DNA from: Candidatus Woesearchaeota archaeon
Lineage (GTDB): Archaea > Nanobdellota > Nanobdellia > Woesearchaeales > GW2011-AR15
Assembly: GCA_023701075.1 (NCBI GenBank)
Contig: JAMPXQ010000030.1
Coordinates: 1-11,267, forward strand
DNA: 11,267 nucleotides
Direction of reading: 5' to 3'
This document shows, in pieces, positions 5,841-11,267 of this stretch; position 1 is the first letter of the stretch, and the number at the start of each line of letters is the position of its first letter. The notes below the pieces were generated by a model, which saw only the letters and a program-made list of their open reading frames with translations, searched no databases and was not told where the DNA came from. The position numbers and the translations under genes were made by a program.

Positions 5841-6269
5841 ATGATGAAAGCAGCAGGCATTGCATTGGTATTATCTTCTCTCCTCTGCTACTCCATCCTT
5901 GCAGTGCTGCTCAAGAAGGCGAACCAGGACATAAAGCCATTCACAGTCATCGCAATCTCGATGATTGTCCTTTTTTTGATATCTTTCTTCATGAGCGTAT
6001 TCACAGAAGACAGCCTGAATTTTGATTTTTTGAAGAACAAGACTGCAGTCATCCTGCTTGTCATAGTAGGCATAATAAACGCAGTCGGCTTTTGGCTCGC
6101 GATAAAAGCATATCCCTACATGCCTCTTTGGCAGCAGTCGCTTTTTGGGATGATCCAGCCTCTGCTTACAGCTGTATTTGCCTATTTCATCCTGGGAGAA
6201 GCACTCTCATGGAAGATGTTTTTTGGCTTCATCCTCATGGCAGCCGGGCTTGCAGTGGCTATTCTCTAG
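5841..6269 (+). CDS. Half-size EamA/DMT-superfamily transporter
   Basis: The 142-residue, strongly hydrophobic protein has five predicted membrane helices (about residues 4-23, 32-53, 69-88, 97-117 and 120-141), the content of one EamA domain. The end AVFAYFILGEALSWKMFFGFILMAAGLAVAIL region has the typical EamA signature: Gly-Glu between the last two helices and a Gly-rich final helix. Usual EamA exporters have two such domains (about 300 residues); single-domain members must work as dimers, like EmrE-type transporters. Substrate is unknown. The ATG at 5841 is followed at once by another at 5844, and either could be used. The 3' end overlaps the convergent minus-strand gene by 11 bp. Confidence 0.85.
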   Translation: MMKAAGIALVLSSLLCYSILAVLLKKANQDIKPFTVIAISMIVLFLISFFMSVFTEDSLNFDFLKNKTAVILLVIVGIINAVGFWLAIKAYPYMPLWQQSLFGMIQPLLTAVFAYFILGEALSWKMFFGFILMAAGLAVAIL

Positions 6270-6942
6270 GGCTGTAAGGAAGCGGCCTAAGCCTTTCTAT
6301 CTCGCTGAGATGTCCTGCTGTCTGGTCGTTCGCTCTTGCATATTCGCAGAGGAACAAAGCCCGTTCATCATATGCTTTTTCCCTCTCTTTGATGAACGCA
6401 TCAGCAGAATATAGCATATTTGCATCATTCCTCTTCAGGAACTGGGAGAACCCTAAAGCATTGAGGCCGATGAGATGCGCAAAAGCAGAATATACTTCAT
6501 TGAAAGTGCCGTTTGCTGCCATGTACCCAATGTCCATGAGATCCATGCATGCTGATTCATAATCAGGATGCCCTGCACCTGAAGCATCCTGGGCGCTGCT
6601 AAGTTCAATCATCGGAAGCAATGGGCCATCCAAGACATAATCATTCAGGCTCCTGCAGACTTTATCTACCTCTTCATCATGGTCTCCCATGACAGAGATG
6701 CCCATCTTTGCCAATATCAGGTATCCATCCCTTAGTTTTGCAGCCTCATTGATGATCAAGGCATTCTTCTGTGTGAGATATGCGCCTGCTTTTGGGCTCC
6801 TGTACGCAATGAATGCATCAAGCAGTGATACGTTATGGATGATGAAGCTCAGATCAAGCTCTCCATCCGGGCTGACTTCTTTTCCGTATCCGTTCTGCCT
6901 GCCAGTGTCAAATAATAGTGTTATGTCTTCCCCACTTGCCAT
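6259..6942 (-). CDS. Hypothetical protein, 227 residues, unrecognised
   Basis: No family is recognised. From ATG 6942 the protein is soluble, acidic and mostly helical; the N-terminal part (TLLFDTGRQNGYGKEV, then ELDLSFIIHNV) could be beta or mixed. Helical stretches follow (EVDKVCRSLNDYVL; ESACMDLMDIGYMA; FIKEREKAYDERALFLCEYA). The frame is open 16 codons further upstream, but those codons cover a TTTAAATATT box centred about 25 nt before 6942, and the extra residues look like translated promoter, so the shorter start is preferred. It is a single gene on its strand, divergent from the secreted-protein gene and convergent with EamA. Base composition is like most neighbours, arguing against recent transfer. 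Confidence 0.7.
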   Translation of the reverse strand: MASGEDITLLFDTGRQNGYGKEVSPDGELDLSFIIHNVSLLDAFIAYRSPKAGAYLTQKNALIINEAAKLRDGYLILAKMGISVMGDHDEEVDKVCRSLNDYVLDGPLLPMIELSSAQDASGAGHPDYESACMDLMDIGYMAANGTFNEVYSAFAHLIGLNALGFSQFLKRNDANMLYSADAFIKEREKAYDERALFLCEYARANDQTAGHLSEIERLRPLPYSPRE

Positions 6943-6961
6943 ATGGGAAAAGAATGAAGGA

Positions 6962-6973
6962 AAATATTTAAAG
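6962..6973 (-). promoter_or_regulatory. TATA box fixing the start of the minus-strand orphan
   Basis: On the minus strand CTTTAAATATTT is centred about 25 nt before ATG 6942. If used, it rules out the upstream ATG at 6990. Confidence 0.55.
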
Positions 6974-7022
6974 ATGACTAGGAAACGCAAATCAAAATTT
7001 TAAGGATTAAGTTCTCAATAAA

Positions 7023-7030
7023 TTTATATA
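7023..7030 (+). promoter_or_regulatory. TATA box of the secreted-protein gene
   Basis: TTTATATA predicts transcription from about 7050, leaving a short leader of roughly 18 nt that contains a ribosome-binding site. Confidence 0.6.
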
Positions 7031-7051
7031 CTCACAAACTATTTAAGAGTG

Positions 7052-7066
7052 GTATCGGGGTGATAC
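7052..7066 (+). promoter_or_regulatory. Ribosome-binding site GGGGTGAT within a small hairpin
   Basis: GTATC (7052-7056) and GATAC (7062-7066) are perfect inverted repeats around the loop GGGGT. The Shine-Dalgarno GGGGTGAT (7057-7064) is partly in the loop and partly in the stem, 4 nt before ATG 7069. The site selects ATG 7069 over GTG 7060, which lies inside it. Confidence 0.5.
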
Positions 7067-7068
7067 TG

Positions 7069-7632
7069 ATGAAAAAAGTACTATTTAGTATATTACTTGT
7101 GTTATTAGTCAGCAATGTATTGGCATACGGTGGAGCCATAGGTGGATTTATCTTCATGCCTGAAAGCAAGGACAATGGAAACAATTACCTATTCCATCAG
7201 CAGCTTGACAGCATAAGTGATTATGTATATGAATGCGGAGACATAGATAGGATAGTATGGGAACCTGGAAGCCTTGATGTGCAGAATACATGTACCAGTG
7301 GGGATTCAGTCAGGAATGTGGATATAGAGCTTTCCCAGGCTATGAAGAAAGGATACATCGATGTCATCATGATTGGCCAGACCAACCCTAGATACATGGG
7401 GCTCAGTGACGTGCATATGCTAATCGAAGTGAAGATGAGCGGAAAAGGAGACGGCTCTTTGACAGTCAGGGTTCCGGGAGACGGATTTGATTTCTACAGA
7501 CAGAAAAGATCATTCGGATTCTTCAGGCCGAAGATAGAATGGATAGAGATGGATGTCTATAGCAATGGGAATGATTATTCATTCGATATCAGGAATGATG
7601 ATGTCATTGCAGTAGTAGCACAGGATGCATAA
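7069..7632 (+). CDS. Secreted beta-rich protein, function unknown
   Basis: From ATG 7069 the protein has 187 residues with a classical signal peptide (MKK, then a hydrophobic core, probable cleavage after VLA at residue 19). The mature part contains just two Cys (56 and 75), which could form a disulfide outside the cell, and looks beta-rich (DVIMIGQTNP; MLIEVKMSG; GSLTVRVPGDGFDFY; IEWIEMDVYSNG). No domain family or anchor is recognised. It overlaps the following small membrane-protein gene by 8 bp, so the two are probably translated together and may form an envelope complex. A ribosome-binding site supports this start. The fit to a secreted protein is strong; its function is unknown. Confidence 0.75.
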   Translation: MKKVLFSILLVLLVSNVLAYGGAIGGFIFMPESKDNGNNYLFHQQLDSISDYVYECGDIDRIVWEPGSLDVQNTCTSGDSVRNVDIELSQAMKKGYIDVIMIGQTNPRYMGLSDVHMLIEVKMSGKGDGSLTVRVPGDGFDFYRQKRSFGFFRPKIEWIEMDVYSNGNDYSFDIRNDDVIAVVAQDA

Positions 7633-7852
7633 ACGAGTGCTTTTGGCAGTCGTTGTCCTTATTTTTTTACTTTTCACTTCTTATAACATCAGCAGCTACA
7701 TCGTAGCCAAGAGATACCAGAAATCCTCATATCTGAATCTTGAGATAGCTGAATTAAAAGAGATGGTGAAGAATAACCAGACGCTCTATGAAAAGCTTGA
7801 CAAGATTGATAGAGATGTGCAGTTCCTGAATGCGATGTGTTTTAAAGATTAA
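7625..7852 (+). CDS. Small single-pass membrane protein with coiled coil
   Basis: This 75-residue protein has an N-terminal hydrophobic segment (about residues 5-25) after HKR, followed by SSYIVAKRYQKSS and a heptad-like helix (LEIAELKEMVKNNQTLYEKLDKIDRDVQFLN region, about 39-69) likely to form a coiled coil. One Cys is near the end (72). Basic residues lie on both sides of the membrane segment, so orientation is uncertain; a signal-anchor with the coiled coil outside is plausible. The start overlaps the secreted-protein gene (ATG within GATGCATAA), implying coupled translation and a joint role. No family is recognised. Size and layout resemble a small membrane anchor or adaptor. Confidence 0.65.
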   Translation: MHKRVLLAVVVLIFLLFTSYNISSYIVAKRYQKSSYLNLEIAELKEMVKNNQTLYEKLDKIDRDVQFLNAMCFKD

Positions 7853-7903
7853 GATGAAAAATTTTAATGACTCAGCTTACTATTTTTTCATATGGGATGA
7901 AGG

Positions 7904-9061
7904 ATGAACGTATTCTCAGAGTATTGGTTAGATTTTCTTATTGTCTTTGCACTATTTGCAAAATCACTATGGTTTTTTTACTATTTTTCGCTTTATGCAT
8001 TTGAAGGACATAAATCTAGGAAATATGAAGCAAAAACAACATTAATTATTCCGGTTTTTAATGAGCATGAAGATAAATTAAAAGAAACAATTTTATCTAT
8101 AAAAAAAGCAAAAGGTGTAGATGAAATTATTTTTGTCAATGACGGAAGTGACAATAATACATTACATATTTTAAATCAAAATAATCATGATGACTATAAA
8201 ATAATTGATATCAAACAAAATGGTGGAAAAAGGAATGCACATTATGAAGGTATCAAAGCATCAGATAAAGATACAGAAATTTTTGTGTTCATTGATTCAG
8301 ATACAGTACTACTAGAAGATTCAATTTTAAATCTTAAAAAATATATGTATGATAATGAAGTTGGCGGTGTAACGGGATGTGTCCTTGTCAAAAATAGAAC
8401 AAATTTTTTATCAAAATGCTTATCTGCTATGTTTTGGACAGGTTCAAAGATAACAAAACAGGCAACTTCAAATCTTGGATTTGTTCAAGTTTCAACAGGA
8501 GCATTATCCTCCTATAGAGCGTATTATCTAAGAAAAATTATGCCTTATTATGTAAAGCAAAGCTTTTTAGGTGTTAATTGCACATTATCAGATGATAGAT
8601 ATTTAACACATTATATACAGACAGTCTATAAAAAAAAGATTGTTTATGCAGATGATGCTATAGCATATACCTATGTTCCTGAAACTTTTAAAGCTGCTTA
8701 TAAAATGTTTCTTCGTTGGAAAAGAGGTGCACTTAGAGAAGCAATTCTTTCACTTCAAAAATTCAAAGAACACCCATTATTAGTTTTTGATATATGGGCA
8801 AATCAAATTATCACTTTTATGAGGTTCATTGTCAAATTTGCTTTTATTGGCACTTTAGTTATCAATCCGTTATATTTTTTTTATTATCTTCTAATGATTG
8901 CAATAATATCAACATTTTTTGCAATTGATATGCTTTTTAAAAATCCAAAGGAGATTATTTACAGGATTGCGTATTCATTTTTAGATGATTTTATTTTTTC
9001 GTGGACATATATCCACGCATGGCTCACAATCCGCGAACAGGGCAAATGGATAACAAGATGA
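7904..9061 (+). CDS. Processive family 2 glycosyltransferase (hyaluronan synthase/NodC-like)
   Basis: The 385-residue protein has an N-terminal membrane helix (about 10-31), a cytoplasmic GT-A domain and three or four C-terminal membrane helices (about 290-370). Motifs in order are IIPVFNE (48-54), VNDGSDN (78-84, UDP-binding Asp80), GGKRNA (107-112), DSD (131-133, metal site), STGALSSYR (197-205), SDDR (229-232, probable catalytic Asp) and LRW (270-272). This is the layout of processive synthases that extrude a polysaccharide such as hyaluronan or chitin oligomers; the sugar cannot be told from sequence. The usual Q-x-x-R-W has Met268 for Gln. GC is far lower than in the flanks (12 of 60 bases at 8041-8100 against 34 of 60 at 9181-9240), suggesting acquisition by transfer. 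The ATG is preceded by GGATGAAGG. Confidence 0.9.
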   Translation: MNVFSEYWLDFLIVFALFAKSLWFFYYFSLYAFEGHKSRKYEAKTTLIIPVFNEHEDKLKETILSIKKAKGVDEIIFVNDGSDNNTLHILNQNNHDDYKIIDIKQNGGKRNAHYEGIKASDKDTEIFVFIDSDTVLLEDSILNLKKYMYDNEVGGVTGCVLVKNRTNFLSKCLSAMFWTGSKITKQATSNLGFVQVSTGALSSYRAYYLRKIMPYYVKQSFLGVNCTLSDDRYLTHYIQTVYKKKIVYADDAIAYTYVPETFKAAYKMFLRWKRGALREAILSLQKFKEHPLLVFDIWANQIITFMRFIVKFAFIGTLVINPLYFFYYLLMIAIISTFFAIDMLFKNPKEIIYRIAYSFLDDFIFSWTYIHAWLTIREQGKWITR

Positions 9062-9117
9062 CCTCAGATTGTTATTTCAATAAAAAGAAATGATAACTAA
9101 GGTATATACAAAGAAAA

Positions 9118-9705
9118 TCACACATAGCTCTCTATGAATCCAAGAAGAGCCTTCCTGCCTTTTCCTGTGACATCCACTTCCCGGCTGCACAGCACTCTTG
9201 ATGCATGTTCCATGACCAAGGAGACTGCATCCTGCCTCTCATCCATAGGCATGAACCTTGTCTGCCCATATGCGCTAAGGCCATTTATCTTAGAATAGCC
9301 TGCTCCTGCATTTCTGTGGTTCATCGCAAGCACAAGCACTCTTTCATCCGCAAGATAGATGAACCTGCCATCAGCCACAGCTGAGCTGTATGCATCAGGT
9401 GACATGCTGCAGGGCATGAGATTTATCTTCCCTTCATCCATTGCAGACAATATCTCTTTCTTTGTCCCTTTAAGGATTCCTCTGGTGAGGAAATATGTAA
9501 AATCAGTCTGGCAGTATTGCCCTTCAGTTCTGATATTTACGCGCCTATTATTGGCAGCATATAGTTCAAGAGAAGCATGTTTTGAAAAGGCGACGCTGCA
9601 GATCCTCTCAGCAGAGAACCTTGGCGAGACTATGAATCCTTCTCCAAGATCAAGTGAGCCGTTGTCGGTAAGCTCTTCAACTTTCTTATCAAGAGTTATA
9701 GCCAT
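9118..9705 (-). CDS. Hypothetical protein, about 195 residues, unrecognised
   Basis: No family is recognised. It is soluble, without signal peptide or membrane segment, and mixed alpha/beta: DLGEGFIVSPRFSAERICSV, then ASLELYAANNRRVNIR, TDFTYFLTRGIL, GRFIYLADERVLVLAMNHR and a helical end (AVSLVMEHASRVLC; KALLGFIESYV). Four Cys are scattered, with no metal-site spacing. The frame opens at TTG 9738, but a TATA box at 9751-9758 predicts a transcript from about 9730, so ATG 9705 with a leader of about 25 nt is preferred; GGGAT lies just upstream. It is a single minus-strand gene, convergent with the glycosyltransferase and divergent from the Nudix gene. GC is at the high end for this window. Confidence 0.65.
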   Translation of the reverse strand: MAITLDKKVEELTDNGSLDLGEGFIVSPRFSAERICSVAFSKHASLELYAANNRRVNIRTEGQYCQTDFTYFLTRGILKGTKKEILSAMDEGKINLMPCSMSPDAYSSAVADGRFIYLADERVLVLAMNHRNAGAGYSKINGLSAYGQTRFMPMDERQDAVSLVMEHASRVLCSREVDVTGKGRKALLGFIESYV

Positions 9706-9750
9706 TTTATCCCATGTATAGTATGTTTCATCCTGCAAATTGCAAGGTGT

Positions 9751-9758
9751 ATTTAAAT
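9751..9758 (-). promoter_or_regulatory. TATA box of the minus-strand orphan at 9118-9705
   Basis: ATTTAAAT is centred about 25 nt before an ATG at 9729-9731 that is out of frame with the main gene, and about 50 nt before the in-frame ATG at 9705. This box decides against the TTG start at 9738. Confidence 0.45.
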
Positions 9759-9826
9759 CTTTTGATAAAATTACTACTCTTTAGTAAGTATAAAACTTGA
9801 AGCAAAAATCTCTCGTGCCATCGATA

Positions 9827-9836
9827 GATATTAAAC
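9827..9836 (+). promoter_or_regulatory. TATA-like box of the Nudix gene
   Basis: GATATTAAAC is centred about 27 nt before the ATG at 9859, indicating a leaderless start. No ribosome-binding site precedes the ATG. Confidence 0.45.
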
Positions 9837-9858
9837 ACCATGCATTTTCTATAGGTCC

Positions 9859-10272
9859 ATGGATATGAAACCTTTCAGGGACATGGTCGGAGTCATCGCA
9901 GTCATAAAGAAGGGAGATAGGTATCTTTTGGGGATAGAATCTAAAGACAGCCCATTTCATGGAAAGTGGAGGCTACTAGGAGGGAAGGTTGAAGCTGGCG
10001 AGACAGTTGAAGAGGCCCTCCATAGGGAACTCATGGAAGAGGCCAAGATAAAGATAAAGATAAAAAAATACCTGAAGACAGTCAAAGGCACTGTGATAAA
10101 GATGCCTATACATATCTATCAGGCAGAATGGATATCCGGAGAGTTAACGCCTAAAGCCGATGAGCATGGACAGATAAGGCTGTTCACAGAAAGTGAGCTT
10201 AAATCTATTGATATAGAAGGGATGTCAAGAAGGGCGCTTGACGAATATATTGATTCTCAAAATACGCATTAA
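9859..10272 (+). CDS. Nudix hydrolase
   Basis: The 137-residue protein carries a complete Nudix box at residues 42-64 (G-x5-E-x7-R-E-L-x-E-E-x-K-I): Gly42, Glu48, Arg56, Glu57, Glu60 and Glu61 are in place to bind the metal and diphosphate. The conserved Gly near the end of the box is Lys63. The preceding KWRLLGGKVEAGE is the usual approach to the box. Length suits a minimal single-domain Nudix enzyme hydrolysing a nucleoside diphosphate linked to another group; the pattern resembles MutT/ADP-ribose types, but substrate cannot be assigned. A Lys/Ile-rich stretch (63-70) follows the box. It is a cytoplasmic, single gene, and its stop overlaps the convergent JAMM gene by 4 bp. Confidence 0.9.
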   Translation: MDMKPFRDMVGVIAVIKKGDRYLLGIESKDSPFHGKWRLLGGKVEAGETVEEALHRELMEEAKIKIKIKKYLKTVKGTVIKMPIHIYQAEWISGELTPKADEHGQIRLFTESELKSIDIEGMSRRALDEYIDSQNTH

Positions 10273-10868
10273 TCATACCCAAAGAAAGTCATCCTCTCCC
10301 TTCCGCAAAGAAGTCCGATTATTCCATCAGGGTTCACTTTCCTGAATGCGTTGAAGCTTATCACATCCTGTTCAGAGAAGATGCAGTGCAGTGCAGGATG
10401 GCTATGCATAGAGATTATCGTTTCACTGTTGCATATCTTCGCAGTCACTGAATATACTTCCTGATTGTATATCACTGGGATATAAAAAGAATTTACAAGA
10501 TAATCTCTTCCATCTTTCCTTCCAAGAAGGCATGCCTTTATCTCATGCTTCTGGTTCTCATCATAAATTTTCTGGAGTCCTAGGAATACATCTTTCTCAA
10601 AGACAACCCTTCCGCCTTCCTTTAGGTCAAAACTATAATCTGCATTGAGCGGGCTGCTGACAATCCTTCCTGAAAAGAGAGAGATGATATGGAACCCGAC
10701 ACTCGAACTGAAAAATATTAGTGATATCAAGAGGAGCGAGATGATTATTATGTATCCTCTCTTGATGGCCTTAAGGAGCTTGCTCTCTTCCTTTATCTCT
10801 TCTTCGATGAGTCCGATTTCTTCAAGCCTGTCAGGATTCTCCTCTGGTTTCGTTTCGCGCTTCTTCAT
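10269..10868 (-). CDS. Membrane-anchored JAMM (JAB/MPN+) metalloprotease
   Basis: The 199-residue protein has a charged N-terminal helix (residues 1-37), one membrane segment (about 39-65) and a C-terminal JAMM domain (about 75-199). The zinc signature is intact: Glu109, then His155-Ser-His157-Pro, seven residues, Ser165, two residues, Asp168. JAMM enzymes cut isopeptide or peptide bonds next to ubiquitin-like tags; archaeal soluble forms remove SAMP-type modifiers. A membrane anchor is unusual. Lys33, Lys36 and Arg37 just before the membrane segment suggest, by the positive-inside rule, a cytoplasmic N-terminus and an outward-facing protease, but this is inference. An in-frame stop just upstream fixes ATG 10868. 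It follows the winged-helix gene by 70 nt without a clear TATA box, so both may share a transcript. Confidence 0.85.
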   Translation of the reverse strand: MKKRETKPEENPDRLEEIGLIEEEIKEESKLLKAIKRGYIIIISLLLISLIFFSSSVGFHIISLFSGRIVSSPLNADYSFDLKEGGRVVFEKDVFLGLQKIYDENQKHEIKACLLGRKDGRDYLVNSFYIPVIYNQEVYSVTAKICNSETIISMHSHPALHCIFSEQDVISFNAFRKVNPDGIIGLLCGRERMTFFGYD

Positions 10869-10938
10869 CAGTCATTCATCCATTCTTAACTTATCTCTTC
10901 ATATCTGTTCTTCTTCTCTCGCCTGCTTTTGTCTCATC

Positions 10939-11226
10939 TCATCTTGATTCATCCAGCATCTCAAGGAATTCCGGCTTCATCCGTATTATCCTCTGCTTCC
11001 CCATCTTCTCTTTCTCAAGTATCCCTTTTGCGATGAGCGTCTCAAGCACCCTATGCGCCCTCACCTTGCCAAACCCTTCCATATATGATATCTCCATCTG
11101 CTGCACTTTCCCGTGGTCTGATACAATCTTCTTTATGACTTTCCTCTCATCCGGATCAAGCATCTTAAGTATCAGTTCTGCATTATATTTTATCACCTTC
11201 TCTTTCTTCTCAAGGTCAGCAGTCAT
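10939..11226 (-). CDS. Winged-helix DNA-binding protein
   Basis: The 95-residue protein is a single winged helix-turn-helix. LDPDERKVIKKIVSDHGKVQQMEIS (about residues 23-47) gives the first helices, RAHRVLETLIAKGIL (56-70) the recognition helix region, and EKEKMGKQRIIRM (71-83) the wing. The DERKVI start and the K-AHRV-L pattern are typical of archaeal wHTH proteins related to MarR/DUF7343-type domains, usually transcription regulators, sometimes fused to membrane proteins. It is upstream of the JAMM gene on the same strand and may control it. The ATG overlaps a stop codon in another frame (ATGA), suggesting coupling to an upstream gene, yet its own frame is also open to the window edge, so a longer N-terminus is possible. 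Confidence 0.8.
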   Translation of the reverse strand: MTADLEKKEKVIKYNAELILKMLDPDERKVIKKIVSDHGKVQQMEISYMEGFGKVRAHRVLETLIAKGILEKEKMGKQRIIRMKPEFLEMLDESR

Positions 11227-11267
11227 GATATAATATAACCCATCGTCATGGTGGGAGGCGGCACCGG
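11223..11267 (-). CDS. Possible 3' end of an upstream gene, partial
   Basis: On the minus strand one frame is open from the window edge to a TGA at 11223-11225, encoding a tail ending PPPTMTMGYIIS. The TGA overlaps the winged-helix ATG as ATGA, a layout common in operons. Only 14 codons are visible and the winged-helix frame is also open here, so this is a weak call. Confidence 0.3.
   Translation of the reverse strand, partial: PVPPPTMTMGYIIS

Noticed and set aside
6943..6990. 16-residue extension of the minus-strand orphan
   Set aside because: The codons cover the TATA box at 6962-6973 and the product would need a transcript starting further upstream.
9000..9017. Hairpin CGTGGA-N6-TCCACG as a terminator
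   Set aside because: It is inside the glycosyltransferase coding sequence and not followed by a T-run; kept only as a possible junction mark.
9070..9105. Imperfect inverted repeat between the convergent genes as a strong terminator or small RNA
   Set aside because: GTTAT-TTC and GAA-ATG-ATAAC pair only with an internal bulge, and no C/D box or other RNA signature is present.
1..11267. tRNA, rRNA, CRISPR array, insertion sequence or toxin-antitoxin pair
   Set aside because: No T-loop consensus, spaced repeats, transposase motifs or terminal inverted repeats were found on reading both strands by eye; the small gene pair at 7069-7852 is membrane/secreted and not toxin-like.

Overview
The window looks archaeal, most likely from a DPANN-type lineage such as Woesearchaeota; that placement is an inference from gene style, since no ribosomal or other phylogenetic marker is present. 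The support is as follows. Most genes have an AT-rich TATA-like box centred about 25 nt before the start codon, with little or no leader, while a few have a GGTG-type ribosome-binding site. Gene ends carry oligo-T tracts. The families are common in small archaeal genomes: a DUF5667-like exported protein, HypA/HypC, DoxX/DoxD-like, VKOR, a JAMM protease and an archaeal winged helix. Several orphans also fit. No tRNA, rRNA, CRISPR array or insertion sequence was seen, and no gene-free stretch exceeds 300 bases.

Layout. 1-1.7 kb: a large exported protein with two charged helical parts joined by an extremely acidic linker that holds a four-Cys module. 1.7-3.3 kb: a VOC/PhnB-like protein, a minus-strand hypA-hypC pair (hydrogenase maturation) and a divergent orphan. 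3.3-4.2 kb: a DoxX/DoxD-like membrane protein divergent from a small lipoprotein-like gene, only 23 bp apart. 4.2-6.3 kb: four plus-strand genes, each with its own TATA-like box: a Qnr-like pentapeptide repeat protein, VKOR, a transglutaminase-like Cys/His protein and a half-size EamA transporter. 6.3-6.9 kb: a minus-strand orphan converging on EamA. 7.0-9.1 kb: a secreted protein, a small membrane coiled-coil protein and a processive GT2 glycosyltransferase of strikingly low GC. 9.1-11.3 kb: a minus-strand orphan, a Nudix hydrolase, a membrane-anchored JAMM protease, a winged-helix protein, and possibly the end of another gene at the edge.

How the genes relate. Much of the window concerns the cell envelope: exported proteins, a surface-polysaccharide-type glycosyltransferase, a disulfide-forming VKOR with Cys-bearing exported proteins nearby, a DoxX-like protein and a JAMM domain that may face outward. 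Apart from the hypA-hypC pair, the 7069-7852 overlap pair and the winged-helix/JAMM pair, the genes appear to be independent transcription units.

The observations most worth following are: the HypC lacking the conserved His of its iron-carrying site; the low-GC glycosyltransferase whose composition changes abruptly at about base 9000, at an inverted repeat; and the transmembrane JAMM protease next to a winged-helix gene. I found no clear multi-gene defence or other new system.
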